Origin: Acidicapsa ligni
GTDB lineage: Bacteria; Acidobacteriota; Terriglobia; Terriglobales; Acidobacteriaceae
DNA length: 64,000 nt
Assembly (NCBI RefSeq): GCF_025685655.1
Contig: NZ_JAGSYG010000004.1
Coordinates: forward strand, 558,001-622,000
Reading direction: 5' to 3'
Part shown: positions 18,501 to 26,275 of the stretch, one piece after another
Position numbering within the stretch: the first letter of the stretch is position 1
Layout: each line of letters opens with the position of its first letter
Position numbers and translations under genes: made by a program
The notes under the pieces: generated by a model
The model's database searches: none
Seen by the model: only the letters and a program-made list of their open reading frames with translations
Told to the model about the DNA's origin: nothing

Positions 18501-18922
18501 ATCCATGGACCGGCCAGGCCGACCAGTGCAGGTTTTATCACGTTCTGTCGGTAGAAGAAGTCGTACTGATTCAACTTGTCGAGGCCCACATGAATTCGGC
18601 CGCCTATCTCAGGAAGAACCATGAAGCGGACAAATTCGTTTTCGAGATGAACCGCTTTCCACGACACATCTTTTGGTTCGGTATCGATTCTGTCGATTAC
18701 GGGCAGAGGATAAACACGCCCACTGCTCCCCTGGTAAACACGTTTTTCGAGGAACAGCGGATTGCGATCGGGTTCGGCAGGACGATAGGTTCGGAGCACC
18801 ACTGGCTCCTCCCAAACCTTTACAGGTCCAATCTCGTTCTCCGGTGCTTTGGGCAGTTCAAGCACCGCTCCTGCCTGTTTAGCAGACTCCGTTATCTCGG
18901 GCGTCATTTCGCTCTGTGGCAT
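15521..18922 (-). CDS. DUF5107 domain protein with C-terminal tetratricopeptide repeats
   Basis: A 1133-residue protein from the ATG at 18922; a GTG at 18931 is possible. Residues about 40-390 are the DUF5107 domain (VHLENEFVRFMVLPEIGGRI, GVEFNWPQHHRPATF, FLWWANVATRVHEEYQSFFP, MAGVYTDNQPDFSFLAPGET). From about 520 to the end are TPR-like helical repeats (NYDGEPHYNLGLTMLYLGRANDAYAAFYK and many more). There is no signal peptide. The function of DUF5107 is not established to my knowledge. The gene heads a three-gene operon with a sugar porter and a GH97 enzyme, and its promoter carries the conserved operator, tying it to sugar use. A catalytic carbohydrate role for the N-terminal domain is possible but unproven. 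Confidence 0.82.
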   Translation of the reverse strand: MPQSEMTPEITESAKQAGAVLELPKAPENEIGPVKVWEEPVVLRTYRPAEPDRNPLFLEKRVYQGSSGRVYPLPVIDRIDTEPKDVSWKAVHLENEFVRFMVLPEIGGRIHVGLDKLNQYDFFYRQNVIKPALVGLAGPWISGGVEFNWPQHHRPATFMPVEVEIERGNDGSVTVWCSDHDPMSHLKGMHGLCLRPDKAYLELRVRLYNRTTDTQTFLWWANVATRVHEEYQSFFPKDVHYVADHAKRAVTEFPLSHGKYYGVDYGERALHGVPDEEKPSDFLPDGSYAPNDLSWYANIPVPTSYMIAGSRGDFAGGYDHKRNAGLVHFANHHISPGKKQWTWGNHEFGYAWDRSLTDSDGPYIELMAGVYTDNQPDFSFLAPGETKTFSQFWYPIREIGVPDLANLEAAIRLERKTDEAIIHLLVTSEYLQSTVRLRVDGEEMHQWHGDLLPEKPLHHACSIPSAGEIEILVEQAGTTLLRYAPAEISAAEKPEVATEPPLPQEVETSDELFLIGLHLEQYRHPTRNPDVYWRKAIRRDSKDSRANHALGRWHLRRGELGLAEQHLRTAIGRLTERNPNPYDGEPHYNLGLTMLYLGRANDAYAAFYKSTWNAAWRGPAYHRLAEIDCINKDWQKALDHIGRALRVDVDNLNARNLKVIILRRLDREMDADVLLEETSELDTLDVFSRFLAEQELPANGQQRLDLVFDLVRAGLYQEASQVVSKVPADRNDGSAAMLLYAKGHILFKLGQHAASLLAYQEAAAAKSDYVFPSRIEEMLLLEEVVRNHPQDARAPFYLGNFLYDRRRHREAIDLWERAAEHDPTLPTVWRNLGFGYYNELQDAEKARSAFERARVADPNDARILYEQDQLLKRTGETLQRRLAILESHQQIVETRDDLSIELASLYNCLGSPALALDIVLGRHFQPWEGGEGQVLAQFVRANLLLGQQALKQANPSEALRFFERASNPPQSISEARHLLMNRSAMDYWLGIAYQENGIKERSKAHFERAARSQADFQQMQIQPISEMTYWSALALGALGQRDESRALFQKIYDYAVSLASRAPKIDYFATSLPAMLLFEEDLDERQNITVLFLKAQALLGLDCVDEGRALLEEVLVHDHNHTGALDLQRSLEG

Positions 18923-18984
18923 TAAGGACACTTTCTTTCGACGGTTCGTCTGTGGCCGGCTGATACCGTCCGCGCACCACAGAA

Positions 18985-19024
18985 ATTGTAGGAAACATTT
19001 GTGCTGTGCACGTTACCGCTAACA
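18985..19024 (-). promoter_or_regulatory. Putative promoter and LacI-type operator of the DUF5107 operon
   Basis: On the minus strand TACAAT (18990-18985) is a good -10. The motif GCACGTTACCGCTAACA at 19008-19024 lies where the -35 would be, 17 bases upstream. It shares GCACGTTACCG with the sites at 10889 and 19385. Position over the -35 suits repression by the LacI-family protein (inference). Confidence 0.6.
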
Positions 19025-19373
19025 GTATGAGCCGTGCTATCCGCCTGTCAAGCACCGTCTGGTTCTGCTGCGAAAAATCTTGAATTCTTCCAAATATGGG
19101 CATAATTCCAGCCTTCAACTCAAGGTTGGGTAAAATCTAAAGATGAAGTGCTACGTTCAATGCCCGCTAGGGATGAAGTTAAATCGCTCAATTTATGGGC
19201 TCTATAGCTGGTTTTTCTCACTACTCCTGCATGCATTCAACAGTTACCCGACGGCTGAAAAGCAGTATTCAGCGTTCGATACCGGCGCTAGGCTTACCGG
19301 TGCTATCCATCCATTGCGCTGCGCAGAAGCCAATTTTTCTGTACGTAAGATTAACTTGTTTATAAAAATTCCC
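19025..19373. other. Intergenic stretch between the two divergent promoters, no gene seen
   Basis: About 350 bases separate the DUF5107-operon operator from the receptor promoter. An 85-codon frame (19143-19400) lacks a convincing ribosome binding site, has no recognisable domain and runs through the receptor promoter, so I do not call it. The stretch is rather AT-rich and otherwise featureless. Confidence 0.5.
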
Positions 19374-19401
19374 TTGACAACGGTAACGTGCACGGAATAA
19401 T
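19374..19401 (+). promoter_or_regulatory. Strong sigma-70-like promoter with an operator in its spacer, for the second TonB-dependent receptor
   Basis: TTGACA (19374-19379) and AATAAT (19396-19401) are separated by 16 bases. That spacer, ACGGTAACGTGCACGG, contains the reverse complement of GCACGTTACCG seen at 10889 and 19008. A repressor bound here would exclude RNA polymerase. It is the clearest promoter in the window. Confidence 0.75.
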
Positions 19402-19692
19402 TTGATCGGCGACACTCGGAAACGATTTCGAGCGGGTAATTAAGCCGGTTTGATAACTTCCAACGTTGGGTTTCGCTGAGATGGTTCGCCCTGGGAAGTC
19501 GGAGACGGCGCAAAAAATTAGAGAGCTGGAACTGGCGCCGAGCCCTGACAGGCTCCTTACCACTCCCTGATTGGGATTACTGTTTGTCGCTTGGAACCTG
19601 GCTTCCACGCAGGCGCGGATCTATGCCCTGCGGCTGGTCACATGTTTCCGGCAGCTTCGAGGAATGGCCATGTATGCAAGGAGTTTAAAAAG
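19402..19692 (+). other. Long 5' leader of the receptor mRNA
   Basis: Transcription from the promoter at 19374 would start near 19408, leaving about 285 untranslated bases before the ATG at 19693. The leader contains short hairpins such as GAGCC-CTGACA-GGCTC, but I recognise no known riboswitch. The frame is open from 19591, yet the signal peptide and AAGGAG fix the start at 19693. Confidence 0.45.
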
Positions 19693-22600
19693 ATGAGAGT
19701 TTTCAAGTCGATAGCTGGTTGCCTCTTTGGGATGGTTTTCGTTTTAGGGGTGGCGCAGGCTCAGCAGTTCACTGGTCGGGTAACCGATGCGTCGGGCGCA
19801 GTCGTGTCCAAGGCTCAGATCACAATCACGAACGTCGATACCAATGTCGCAGAGACTTCTGTGACGACCGGAACCGGAGATTACACGGTCCCGTATCTCA
19901 AGCCGGGACACTACAGCATCACCATCATGGCACCTGGTTTCGACACTCAGACCAAGACCGATCTAACCCTCCAGGTCAGCCAGACCCTGACAGTCAACTT
20001 CACATTGAAAGTCGGTACTGTCTCCGAAACGATTCAGGTCAACGAAGCGCAGTTGGACCGAGGGAAAGCCGACGTCGGAGAGGTAGTCGAGAACGAGCGC
20101 GTAAATGAACTGCCCCTCAATGGTGGCGACATGGGACAGTTGGCTCAGTTGAGCGCCGGAACCTATTACTCCGGAAGTGTTCTGTACATGCGGCCCTTTG
20201 ATAACAGCGTTGCAGCCCTTTCCATCAACGGAGGCGGAGCTGCAAACAATCAACTGCTTCTGGATGGAGTCTCCAATGAAGCCGCACACGGCGATGCTTA
20301 TAACGGCACCAACTCCCAGATGGGATACATCGCTCCAGTGCAGTCGGTTCAGGAGTTCAAAGTAGTCACGAACCCATACGACGCTCAGTACGGCAGAGCG
20401 CAGGGCGGCGCGATCGACATGACGCTGAAGTCCGGCACCAACGCACTTCATGGAAGCGTGTATGAGTTTGCGCGGCGCGGCTGGCTCGACTCAAACCTGT
20501 GGGTCAATGACTATAACAATCTTCCCAAACAGAATCACAAGCGCGATCAGTATGGATTCGAACTCGACGGACCTGTTGTGTTGCCCAAGGTTTATAACGG
20601 GCAAAACAAGACCTTCTTTCTTGCACAGTTTGAGAATTGGAGCGAGATCATACCCAGCGTCGCGCTGGATAGTGTCCCCGAGCAACAATGGCTGACCGGA
20701 GATTTCAGCGATCTCAGCTACTATGACGCCTCGTTGGGCAGGCGACAGCCCATCACGCTCTACGATCCGCTGACGCTGCATAACAATGGAACTGGAGCGC
20801 TGGTAAGAGATCCCTTTCCTGGGAACATCATTCCTCAAAACCGCCTGAGTCCATTCGCGGCCAAGTTGTATTCCTATTACCCGAAGCCGAACGCAACACC
20901 GGGCGCAACGCAAAACTCCTACACCGACAATTACGTTGGCAACAGCGCCGTCACGGATACGTATCGAAACGCACTCTTCAAGATCGACCAGACATTCTCC
21001 AGCAAAGACCGCGGCAGCCTGCGCTGGGGTTACTGGGAGCGCGATGAATATCAAGACCAGAACGGTATACCCGGGGTCGGCGCTAATGGCGAATTTCCTC
21101 ACGGAGAACGCGTCAATACCTTTGTCCCCGATTGGATTCACACCTTCACGCCCAATCTGATTGTGGATTTCAAAGCTTCGGTGATCGTACGTGGCAACAT
21201 CCTGAACTCAGGGCCTCTGAACTACGACCTGACGCAGCTGGGATTGCCAACTTCGTTCATCTCTTCGCTTGGTGTCTTTGGAAATTTTCTCCCATCCACG
21301 AACTCGGGCGAGTTTACTCAGATTGGCAACTCGGGCGGTCAATTCACGGTGGGCAACTCGTTGGCCATGTTGCCGACCCTCACGTGGGTGAAAGGCAAAC
21401 ATACAGTCCACGCCGGATTTGATTGGCGTCTCCTGCAATCCTCCTGGAGGACTATAACCGGTGGCACCAGCCTCAGCGTCGATCGCACCTGGACGCAGGC
21501 AAACTATCAGTCCGGAGACGCAGCAAGCGGCAATAGTATCGCTTCTCTTCTACTCGGAACAGCTTCGTCGGGATATGTGAGCATCAACCCGCTTGCTTTC
21601 TACTCCCAGCACTACTACGCACCATTTGTGCAGGACGATTGGAAGATCCTTCCTAACCTGACCTTGAACCTCGGGTTCCGTTACGACATCAACGGCGACG
21701 TAGTCGAACGGCACAACCGGATGGACTACATTTTCAACACGACTGTAACGAACCCGGTTCAATCTCAGGTGCCTGCATCCCCGTACCTGACCGGTCCTCT
21801 GATGGGCGGCCAGGAGTTCGTAGGTGTCAATGGCAATCCGCGCCCGTTCAACCAGCTTGATAAGGGCGATTGGCAGCCTCGTGCGGGTTTCTCGTGGTCT
21901 GTCCACCCGAAGACAGTGGTTCATGGCGGCTTCGGCGTGATGTTTCAAAATCCCAATCCCGGCCCAAGCCAATATGGATTTTCCTCGACCACGCAATACA
22001 ACCCATCGAATGACGGTATGAAAACGCCTACACAAAATCTCGGCGTCGGTGGCACTGGTCCGAATCCCTTTCCCACGGTCATTCAACCAACGGGCTCCTC
22101 GCTCGGTTTGCTGACGGGTCTGGGACAAGGGCTCTTTTATCTGAATCCGACTTTCAAAGTTCCGAGAACCTTTACCTACTCAGCCGGAGTTCAGCAGCAG
22201 TTCGCTGCGGATGACATCGTCGAGATCAATTACGTCGGCACACGTACCAACCGCCTGGGGACGAGCGACAACATCAACCATCCAGCAGAATCAGCCTATG
22301 CGCAGTGCAATCTGGAGCTAGGCGGCAATCCAGCCGTCTGCAATAGCGACACGGGCTCTTACCTCACCAATCCGTTTCAAGGGGTCGCTCCTTTTCAGGG
22401 CTCGAACTACTATTCGCAACCGACAATCCAGGCTCTGAACTTCACCCGGCCATTCCAGGCCTTTGGCGATATCACCGAATACGACATCAACGGCGGCAAG
22501 ACCTGGTATAACGCGCTGCAGGTGACGGGTTCGCATCGTGTGAGCAAATCTCTGACCGTGCACGGCACCTGGACTTGGTCAAAGACCATGGACGCAGGCG

Positions 22601-23268
22601 GCTTCACCGATACGATTTACCGAATCAAGTCGCGACATCTGGACTCGTCGGACTTTGCCCATCGCATCACTTTCTCAGGCTTCTGGATGATCCCAGTCGG
22701 CCGAGGCCGCACCTTCCTGGGCCACGCAAACCGGCTGGTGGATGCAGCTTTGGGCGGCTGGGAAACGTCAACCATCATCAGTTGGCAGACGGGTATGCCG
22801 TGGCAGTTGAACGGATCGACTTACATGTATGGCTCGGCCCATATTCAGCCGCAATACAGCTCCAATCTGATTCGCGGCGTTAACAACGCATGCGTCGGTC
22901 AATGGCAACAGAATTCCACCACCGGCCAATGGCGGCTCGCTTCCGTTGGTTCGAGCAATAGCTGTGGAGGCAACTACAACTTCGTCGTTGCCCCGCAGTA
23001 CGGAGATGCTCCTAACATCAACTACACGGGAATTCGCAATCCGCGTACCAGTGATATGGATGCAAGCCTTGCGAAGACCTTCGGTATTGTGGATCGCCTG
23101 CATGCCCAGTTCCGTGTCGATGCATTCAACCTTCCGAACCATCCCGACTGGGCGACTGGCTATGACTACACGCCCACCGACGCTAACTTCGGAACCATCA
23201 TCAAGTCCTCGGCTGGACAATCGAATCAGCCGCGCAACGTGCAGCTAACATTCAAAGTGATCTGGTAA
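19693..23268 (+). CDS. Oar-like TonB-dependent receptor of the galactomannan-type locus
   Basis: From the ATG at 19693 (AAGGAG nine bases upstream) the product is 1191 residues with a signal peptide MRVFKSIAGCLFGMVFVLGVAQAQ. A carboxypeptidase regulatory-like domain (FTGRVTDASGAVVSKAQITITN) is followed by the plug (NERVNELPLNGGDMGQLAQL, LSINGGGAANNQLLLDGVSNE) and a large barrel. The barrel has typical LTLNLGFRYDINGD and TFTYSAGVQQQF strands and ends NVQLTFKVIW. It should import oligosaccharides across the outer membrane, using TonB/ExbBD encoded elsewhere. The GH2 beta-mannosidase lies 113 bases downstream on the same strand, and the operator-bearing promoter at 19374 ties both to the LacI regulator. 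No SusD-like partner is present, as is usual outside Bacteroidetes. Confidence 0.9.
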   Translation: MRVFKSIAGCLFGMVFVLGVAQAQQFTGRVTDASGAVVSKAQITITNVDTNVAETSVTTGTGDYTVPYLKPGHYSITIMAPGFDTQTKTDLTLQVSQTLTVNFTLKVGTVSETIQVNEAQLDRGKADVGEVVENERVNELPLNGGDMGQLAQLSAGTYYSGSVLYMRPFDNSVAALSINGGGAANNQLLLDGVSNEAAHGDAYNGTNSQMGYIAPVQSVQEFKVVTNPYDAQYGRAQGGAIDMTLKSGTNALHGSVYEFARRGWLDSNLWVNDYNNLPKQNHKRDQYGFELDGPVVLPKVYNGQNKTFFLAQFENWSEIIPSVALDSVPEQQWLTGDFSDLSYYDASLGRRQPITLYDPLTLHNNGTGALVRDPFPGNIIPQNRLSPFAAKLYSYYPKPNATPGATQNSYTDNYVGNSAVTDTYRNALFKIDQTFSSKDRGSLRWGYWERDEYQDQNGIPGVGANGEFPHGERVNTFVPDWIHTFTPNLIVDFKASVIVRGNILNSGPLNYDLTQLGLPTSFISSLGVFGNFLPSTNSGEFTQIGNSGGQFTVGNSLAMLPTLTWVKGKHTVHAGFDWRLLQSSWRTITGGTSLSVDRTWTQANYQSGDAASGNSIASLLLGTASSGYVSINPLAFYSQHYYAPFVQDDWKILPNLTLNLGFRYDINGDVVERHNRMDYIFNTTVTNPVQSQVPASPYLTGPLMGGQEFVGVNGNPRPFNQLDKGDWQPRAGFSWSVHPKTVVHGGFGVMFQNPNPGPSQYGFSSTTQYNPSNDGMKTPTQNLGVGGTGPNPFPTVIQPTGSSLGLLTGLGQGLFYLNPTFKVPRTFTYSAGVQQQFAADDIVEINYVGTRTNRLGTSDNINHPAESAYAQCNLELGGNPAVCNSDTGSYLTNPFQGVAPFQGSNYYSQPTIQALNFTRPFQAFGDITEYDINGGKTWYNALQVTGSHRVSKSLTVHGTWTWSKTMDAGGFTDTIYRIKSRHLDSSDFAHRITFSGFWMIPVGRGRTFLGHANRLVDAALGGWETSTIISWQTGMPWQLNGSTYMYGSAHIQPQYSSNLIRGVNNACVGQWQQNSTTGQWRLASVGSSNSCGGNYNFVVAPQYGDAPNINYTGIRNPRTSDMDASLAKTFGIVDRLHAQFRVDAFNLPNHPDWATGYDYTPTDANFGTIIKSSAGQSNQPRNVQLTFKVIW

Positions 23269-23321
23269 TAGGCGACGCTACGTCCAATGTTGCTTCGGTT
23301 CACTTCTTATTCTTGATGGAT

Positions 23322-23350
23322 ACGTATAGCGGCGATAAGCCGCTATACGT
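23322..23350 (+). repeat. Perfect 12-bp hairpin between receptor and beta-mannosidase genes
   Basis: ACGTATAGCGGC and its exact complement GCCGCTATACGT enclose the loop GATAA, 32 bases before the GH2 start. No T-run follows, so a classical terminator is unlikely. A processing, stabilising or partial read-through element that lowers expression of the downstream enzyme relative to the receptor is possible. Confidence 0.7.
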
Positions 23351-23381
23351 GTCTCTAACAACGCTGATGAAAAGGGTATCC

Positions 23382-26009
23382 ATGATCCGTTGCCGTAGAC
23401 TGCTGATTGTTCTTTTTGCCTGCACTGCCCTCGCGTTTTCCACGGGCGCTACAGCGGAGCCGCAAAGCCGCGAACGCATTTCTCTGAGCAGTCCATGGGA
23501 ACTGCGTCAACTCCCTGACGATGGAATGGTTGCCTTTCAGGCCGACGTCCCGCCTACGGTTCAGGGGGAATGGCTGCCCGCTATGGTTCCAGGCGACGTT
23601 CATCTGGATTTGCTGCACGACGGAAAGATCTCCGATCCCTTTTACCGTGACAACGAAGGCAAGCTCCAGTGGATCGAAAAAGCTGGATGGGAATACAGAA
23701 CCACGATTCAGGCGACGCCCGCGACACTCTCTCGCGAACATGTGGACCTGGTTTTTGAAGGATTGGATACAGCCTGCTCGATCTACCTGAACGGCAAGCG
23801 CATCGCACAGCCGAACAATATGTTTAAGGAATGGCGCATGGATGTGAAATCCATTCTTCATTCCGGCTCAAATGATCTTCAGATAGTTTTCCCCGCACCG
23901 ATGAAAGCCGCTGAAGCTGTTGCTGCAAAAGACCCCTGGCATGACCGCACTCATACAGACCCAAAAGGCTACATCCGTAAAGCCGTTTATGAATTCGGAT
24001 GGGACTGGGGGCCGCGCTTTGCAACGAGTGGTGTGTTCCGGCCTGCCTACCTTGAGGTTTGGGACGATGCCCGCCTCAACGATGTCTTCGTCGAACAACA
24101 AAGCGTCAGCAGCGCGGCAGCAGAACTTAATGTCCGTGTTGACATCCTCGCTTCCAAAGAAAGCAAGACCACGCTCAGCATGACCTACGGCCTTCAAGGA
24201 ACCGAGCAGAAGCAGGATCGAACTGTGACCCTGGGGCCGGGCCATAACGTGATCTCGTTCCCAATCGACATCACAAAGCCTCAACTTTGGTATCCATCCG
24301 GCTACGGCGCGCAGCCGATCTATCACTTTCACATCTCGGTGAAAGAGAACGGCCGGGAGACTGATTCGAAGGATGTGAAAACCGGCCTTCGATCCGTAGT
24401 GCTACGTCGAGACCTCGATAAATGGGGACGATCGTTCGAGTTCGTAGTCAATGGCATACCCGTTTTCGCAAAGGGAGCAGCCGTCATTCCGTTCGACAGC
24501 TTTCCGACCCGCGTTACGAACGAGAAGTATCGGTACATCCTCCAGTCAGCGAAGGATGCCAATATGAATATGGTCCGTCTCTGGGGAGGCGGCTATTACG
24601 AAACGCAGGAGTTTTACGATCTCTGTGACGAACTGGGTCTGATGGTTTTCCACGACCTCATGTTTGGCAATAACTGGCAACCCGGAACCTACTCTTTCAA
24701 AGAGGACATTCAACAGGAAGCCGAGTATCAAATGACACGTCTCAGGAACCATCCCAGCATTGTTCTCTGGGCTGGAAATAATGAAACCGAGGATCTCCGC
24801 GACTGGAATGGAAACGGGCAACTGCCCGCGCCTGTCCACGAGCGAATCTGGCAGGATTACCTTACCGAGTTCAGTGGAATCCTCGCGACCACAGCGGCAC
24901 GTGTCGATCCGCAAACGCCTTATTGGCCCAGCACTCCCAGCGCAGACTATGAAGAGCTCACAGACGCTTATCAAAGCGGCGACAATCACGATTGGAGCGT
25001 CTGGCACCAGGATGCTGATTTTAGCGAATACGAGAAGCGGCCGTGGCGCTTCACCTCAGAGTACGGCTTTCAATCCTTTCCGGAGATGAAGACGATAGAG
25101 TCCTTTACTCTTCCAGAAGATCGGAAGAACATCTTTACGCCTGTCATGATCGTTCACCAGAAGAATTGGGGCGGCAACAAGATTATCCAAACCTACATGT
25201 CCCGTTATTTTGGAGAGCCGAAAGACTTCGCATCTTTCCTGTATGCCAGCCAGGTGCTACAGGCAGAGGGAGTCAAGGTTGGCGCTGAGAGCTTTCGCCG
25301 TAAGAGACCAGAGAGCATGGGTTCTCTCTTCTGGCAATTGAATGATTGCTGGCCTGTTGCATCCTGGTCGAGCATCGACTACTACGGCCGATGGAAGGCG
25401 CTCCAATACTACGCACGGAAGTTCTACGCACCCGTTCTTGTATCCCCACACTTCGATAATGGAACACTCTCGCTTTACGTTGTCTCCGACAAAGTAGAAG
25501 CAGAACAAGGGCAGCTACGTCTACGCATCATGGACTTCAACGGGAAGGTCATCAAAGAGACCAAGCAGAATGTCACCATCGATCCACTGGCCTCCAAAGT
25601 CTATGAGCAAATCACAATGACTGACCTCCTCAGCCTGGGCCAATTGGATATGTCACAACTCGTGGGAGTCGCGGACCTGTCAGTGGCAGGAAAAGAGGTG
25701 TCTTCCAATCTCGTGTTCTTCGTGCCATCGAAGCAGGTCCATCTTCTTCCGGCCCCAGTCTCAACAGACATTCAGCCATCCGGCGACGGCTTCGATGTGG
25801 TGCTGAAGTCTTCCGTTTTGGCCAGGGCCGTTTACCTGTCGTTTGGCGAGACTGACGTGACATACTCGGATAACTACATCAACCTTCTACCCAGCGAACC
25901 AGCCACAATTCATGTATCAGGAAATAAGGTAACGTTGGACGAGTTGAAAAAGGGGCTCAACGTAACCTCACTCGTGGACGCGTTTATAACCACAGAGAAA
26001 GCCAACTAA
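23382..26009 (+). CDS. Beta-mannosidase, glycoside hydrolase family 2
   Basis: The ATG at 23382 has AAAAGGG six bases before it and yields 875 residues with a signal peptide (RLLIVLFACTALAFSTGATAE). The GH2 layout is complete: a sugar-binding jelly-roll domain (WEYRTTIQA, DLVFEGLDTACSIYLNGKRI), an Ig-like domain, and a TIM barrel with RLWGGGYYETQEFYDLCDE. The acid/base is E468 in WAGNNETED and the nucleophile E560 in FTSEYGFQSFP. A C-terminal beta domain follows. The motif pattern (VPGDVHLDLL, FFQLNDCWPVASWSSID-like end) is that of beta-mannosidases rather than beta-galactosidases. It would release mannose from the non-reducing ends of manno-oligosaccharides in the periplasm, after alpha-galactosidase debranching. 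Confidence 0.92.
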   Translation: MIRCRRLLIVLFACTALAFSTGATAEPQSRERISLSSPWELRQLPDDGMVAFQADVPPTVQGEWLPAMVPGDVHLDLLHDGKISDPFYRDNEGKLQWIEKAGWEYRTTIQATPATLSREHVDLVFEGLDTACSIYLNGKRIAQPNNMFKEWRMDVKSILHSGSNDLQIVFPAPMKAAEAVAAKDPWHDRTHTDPKGYIRKAVYEFGWDWGPRFATSGVFRPAYLEVWDDARLNDVFVEQQSVSSAAAELNVRVDILASKESKTTLSMTYGLQGTEQKQDRTVTLGPGHNVISFPIDITKPQLWYPSGYGAQPIYHFHISVKENGRETDSKDVKTGLRSVVLRRDLDKWGRSFEFVVNGIPVFAKGAAVIPFDSFPTRVTNEKYRYILQSAKDANMNMVRLWGGGYYETQEFYDLCDELGLMVFHDLMFGNNWQPGTYSFKEDIQQEAEYQMTRLRNHPSIVLWAGNNETEDLRDWNGNGQLPAPVHERIWQDYLTEFSGILATTAARVDPQTPYWPSTPSADYEELTDAYQSGDNHDWSVWHQDADFSEYEKRPWRFTSEYGFQSFPEMKTIESFTLPEDRKNIFTPVMIVHQKNWGGNKIIQTYMSRYFGEPKDFASFLYASQVLQAEGVKVGAESFRRKRPESMGSLFWQLNDCWPVASWSSIDYYGRWKALQYYARKFYAPVLVSPHFDNGTLSLYVVSDKVEAEQGQLRLRIMDFNGKVIKETKQNVTIDPLASKVYEQITMTDLLSLGQLDMSQLVGVADLSVAGKEVSSNLVFFVPSKQVHLLPAPVSTDIQPSGDGFDVVLKSSVLARAVYLSFGETDVTYSDNYINLLPSEPATIHVSGNKVTLDELKKGLNVTSLVDAFITTEKAN

Positions 26010-26036
26010 GCCCGATCCGCACTTCAAATAATTCCG

Positions 26037-26072
26037 GGAGCTACGAAGCCAATATTCGTAGCTCCTTTTTTT
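26037..26072 (+). terminator. Rho-independent terminator after the beta-mannosidase gene
   Basis: An 11-bp perfect stem (GGAGCTACGAA / TTCGTAGCTCC) with a 7-base loop is followed by seven T residues, 27 bases after the GH2 stop. It closes the receptor/mannosidase transcription unit. Confidence 0.93.
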
Positions 26073-26275
26073 GTTGTCGCAGAGAACGATCCCTTTCAAC
26101 AGACCAGCTCACTCCTCGGAATTATCAGCGTGGGAGCAATTCTGTATCTACTGATCTCTGGCACTGTGAAATCTCGCAGGGCAGTAACAGACCGAAGCAT
26201 TCAGTGCAGTAACAACTGCGTCGGATACTCGTAGGGTATAGTCCGAGCGGCTGAAGCGGGTTGAATTCCCCTGGA

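Noticed and set aside
19143..19400. 85-codon frame upstream of the second receptor
   Set aside because: No good ribosome binding site or domain, and it overlaps the receptor promoter and operator.
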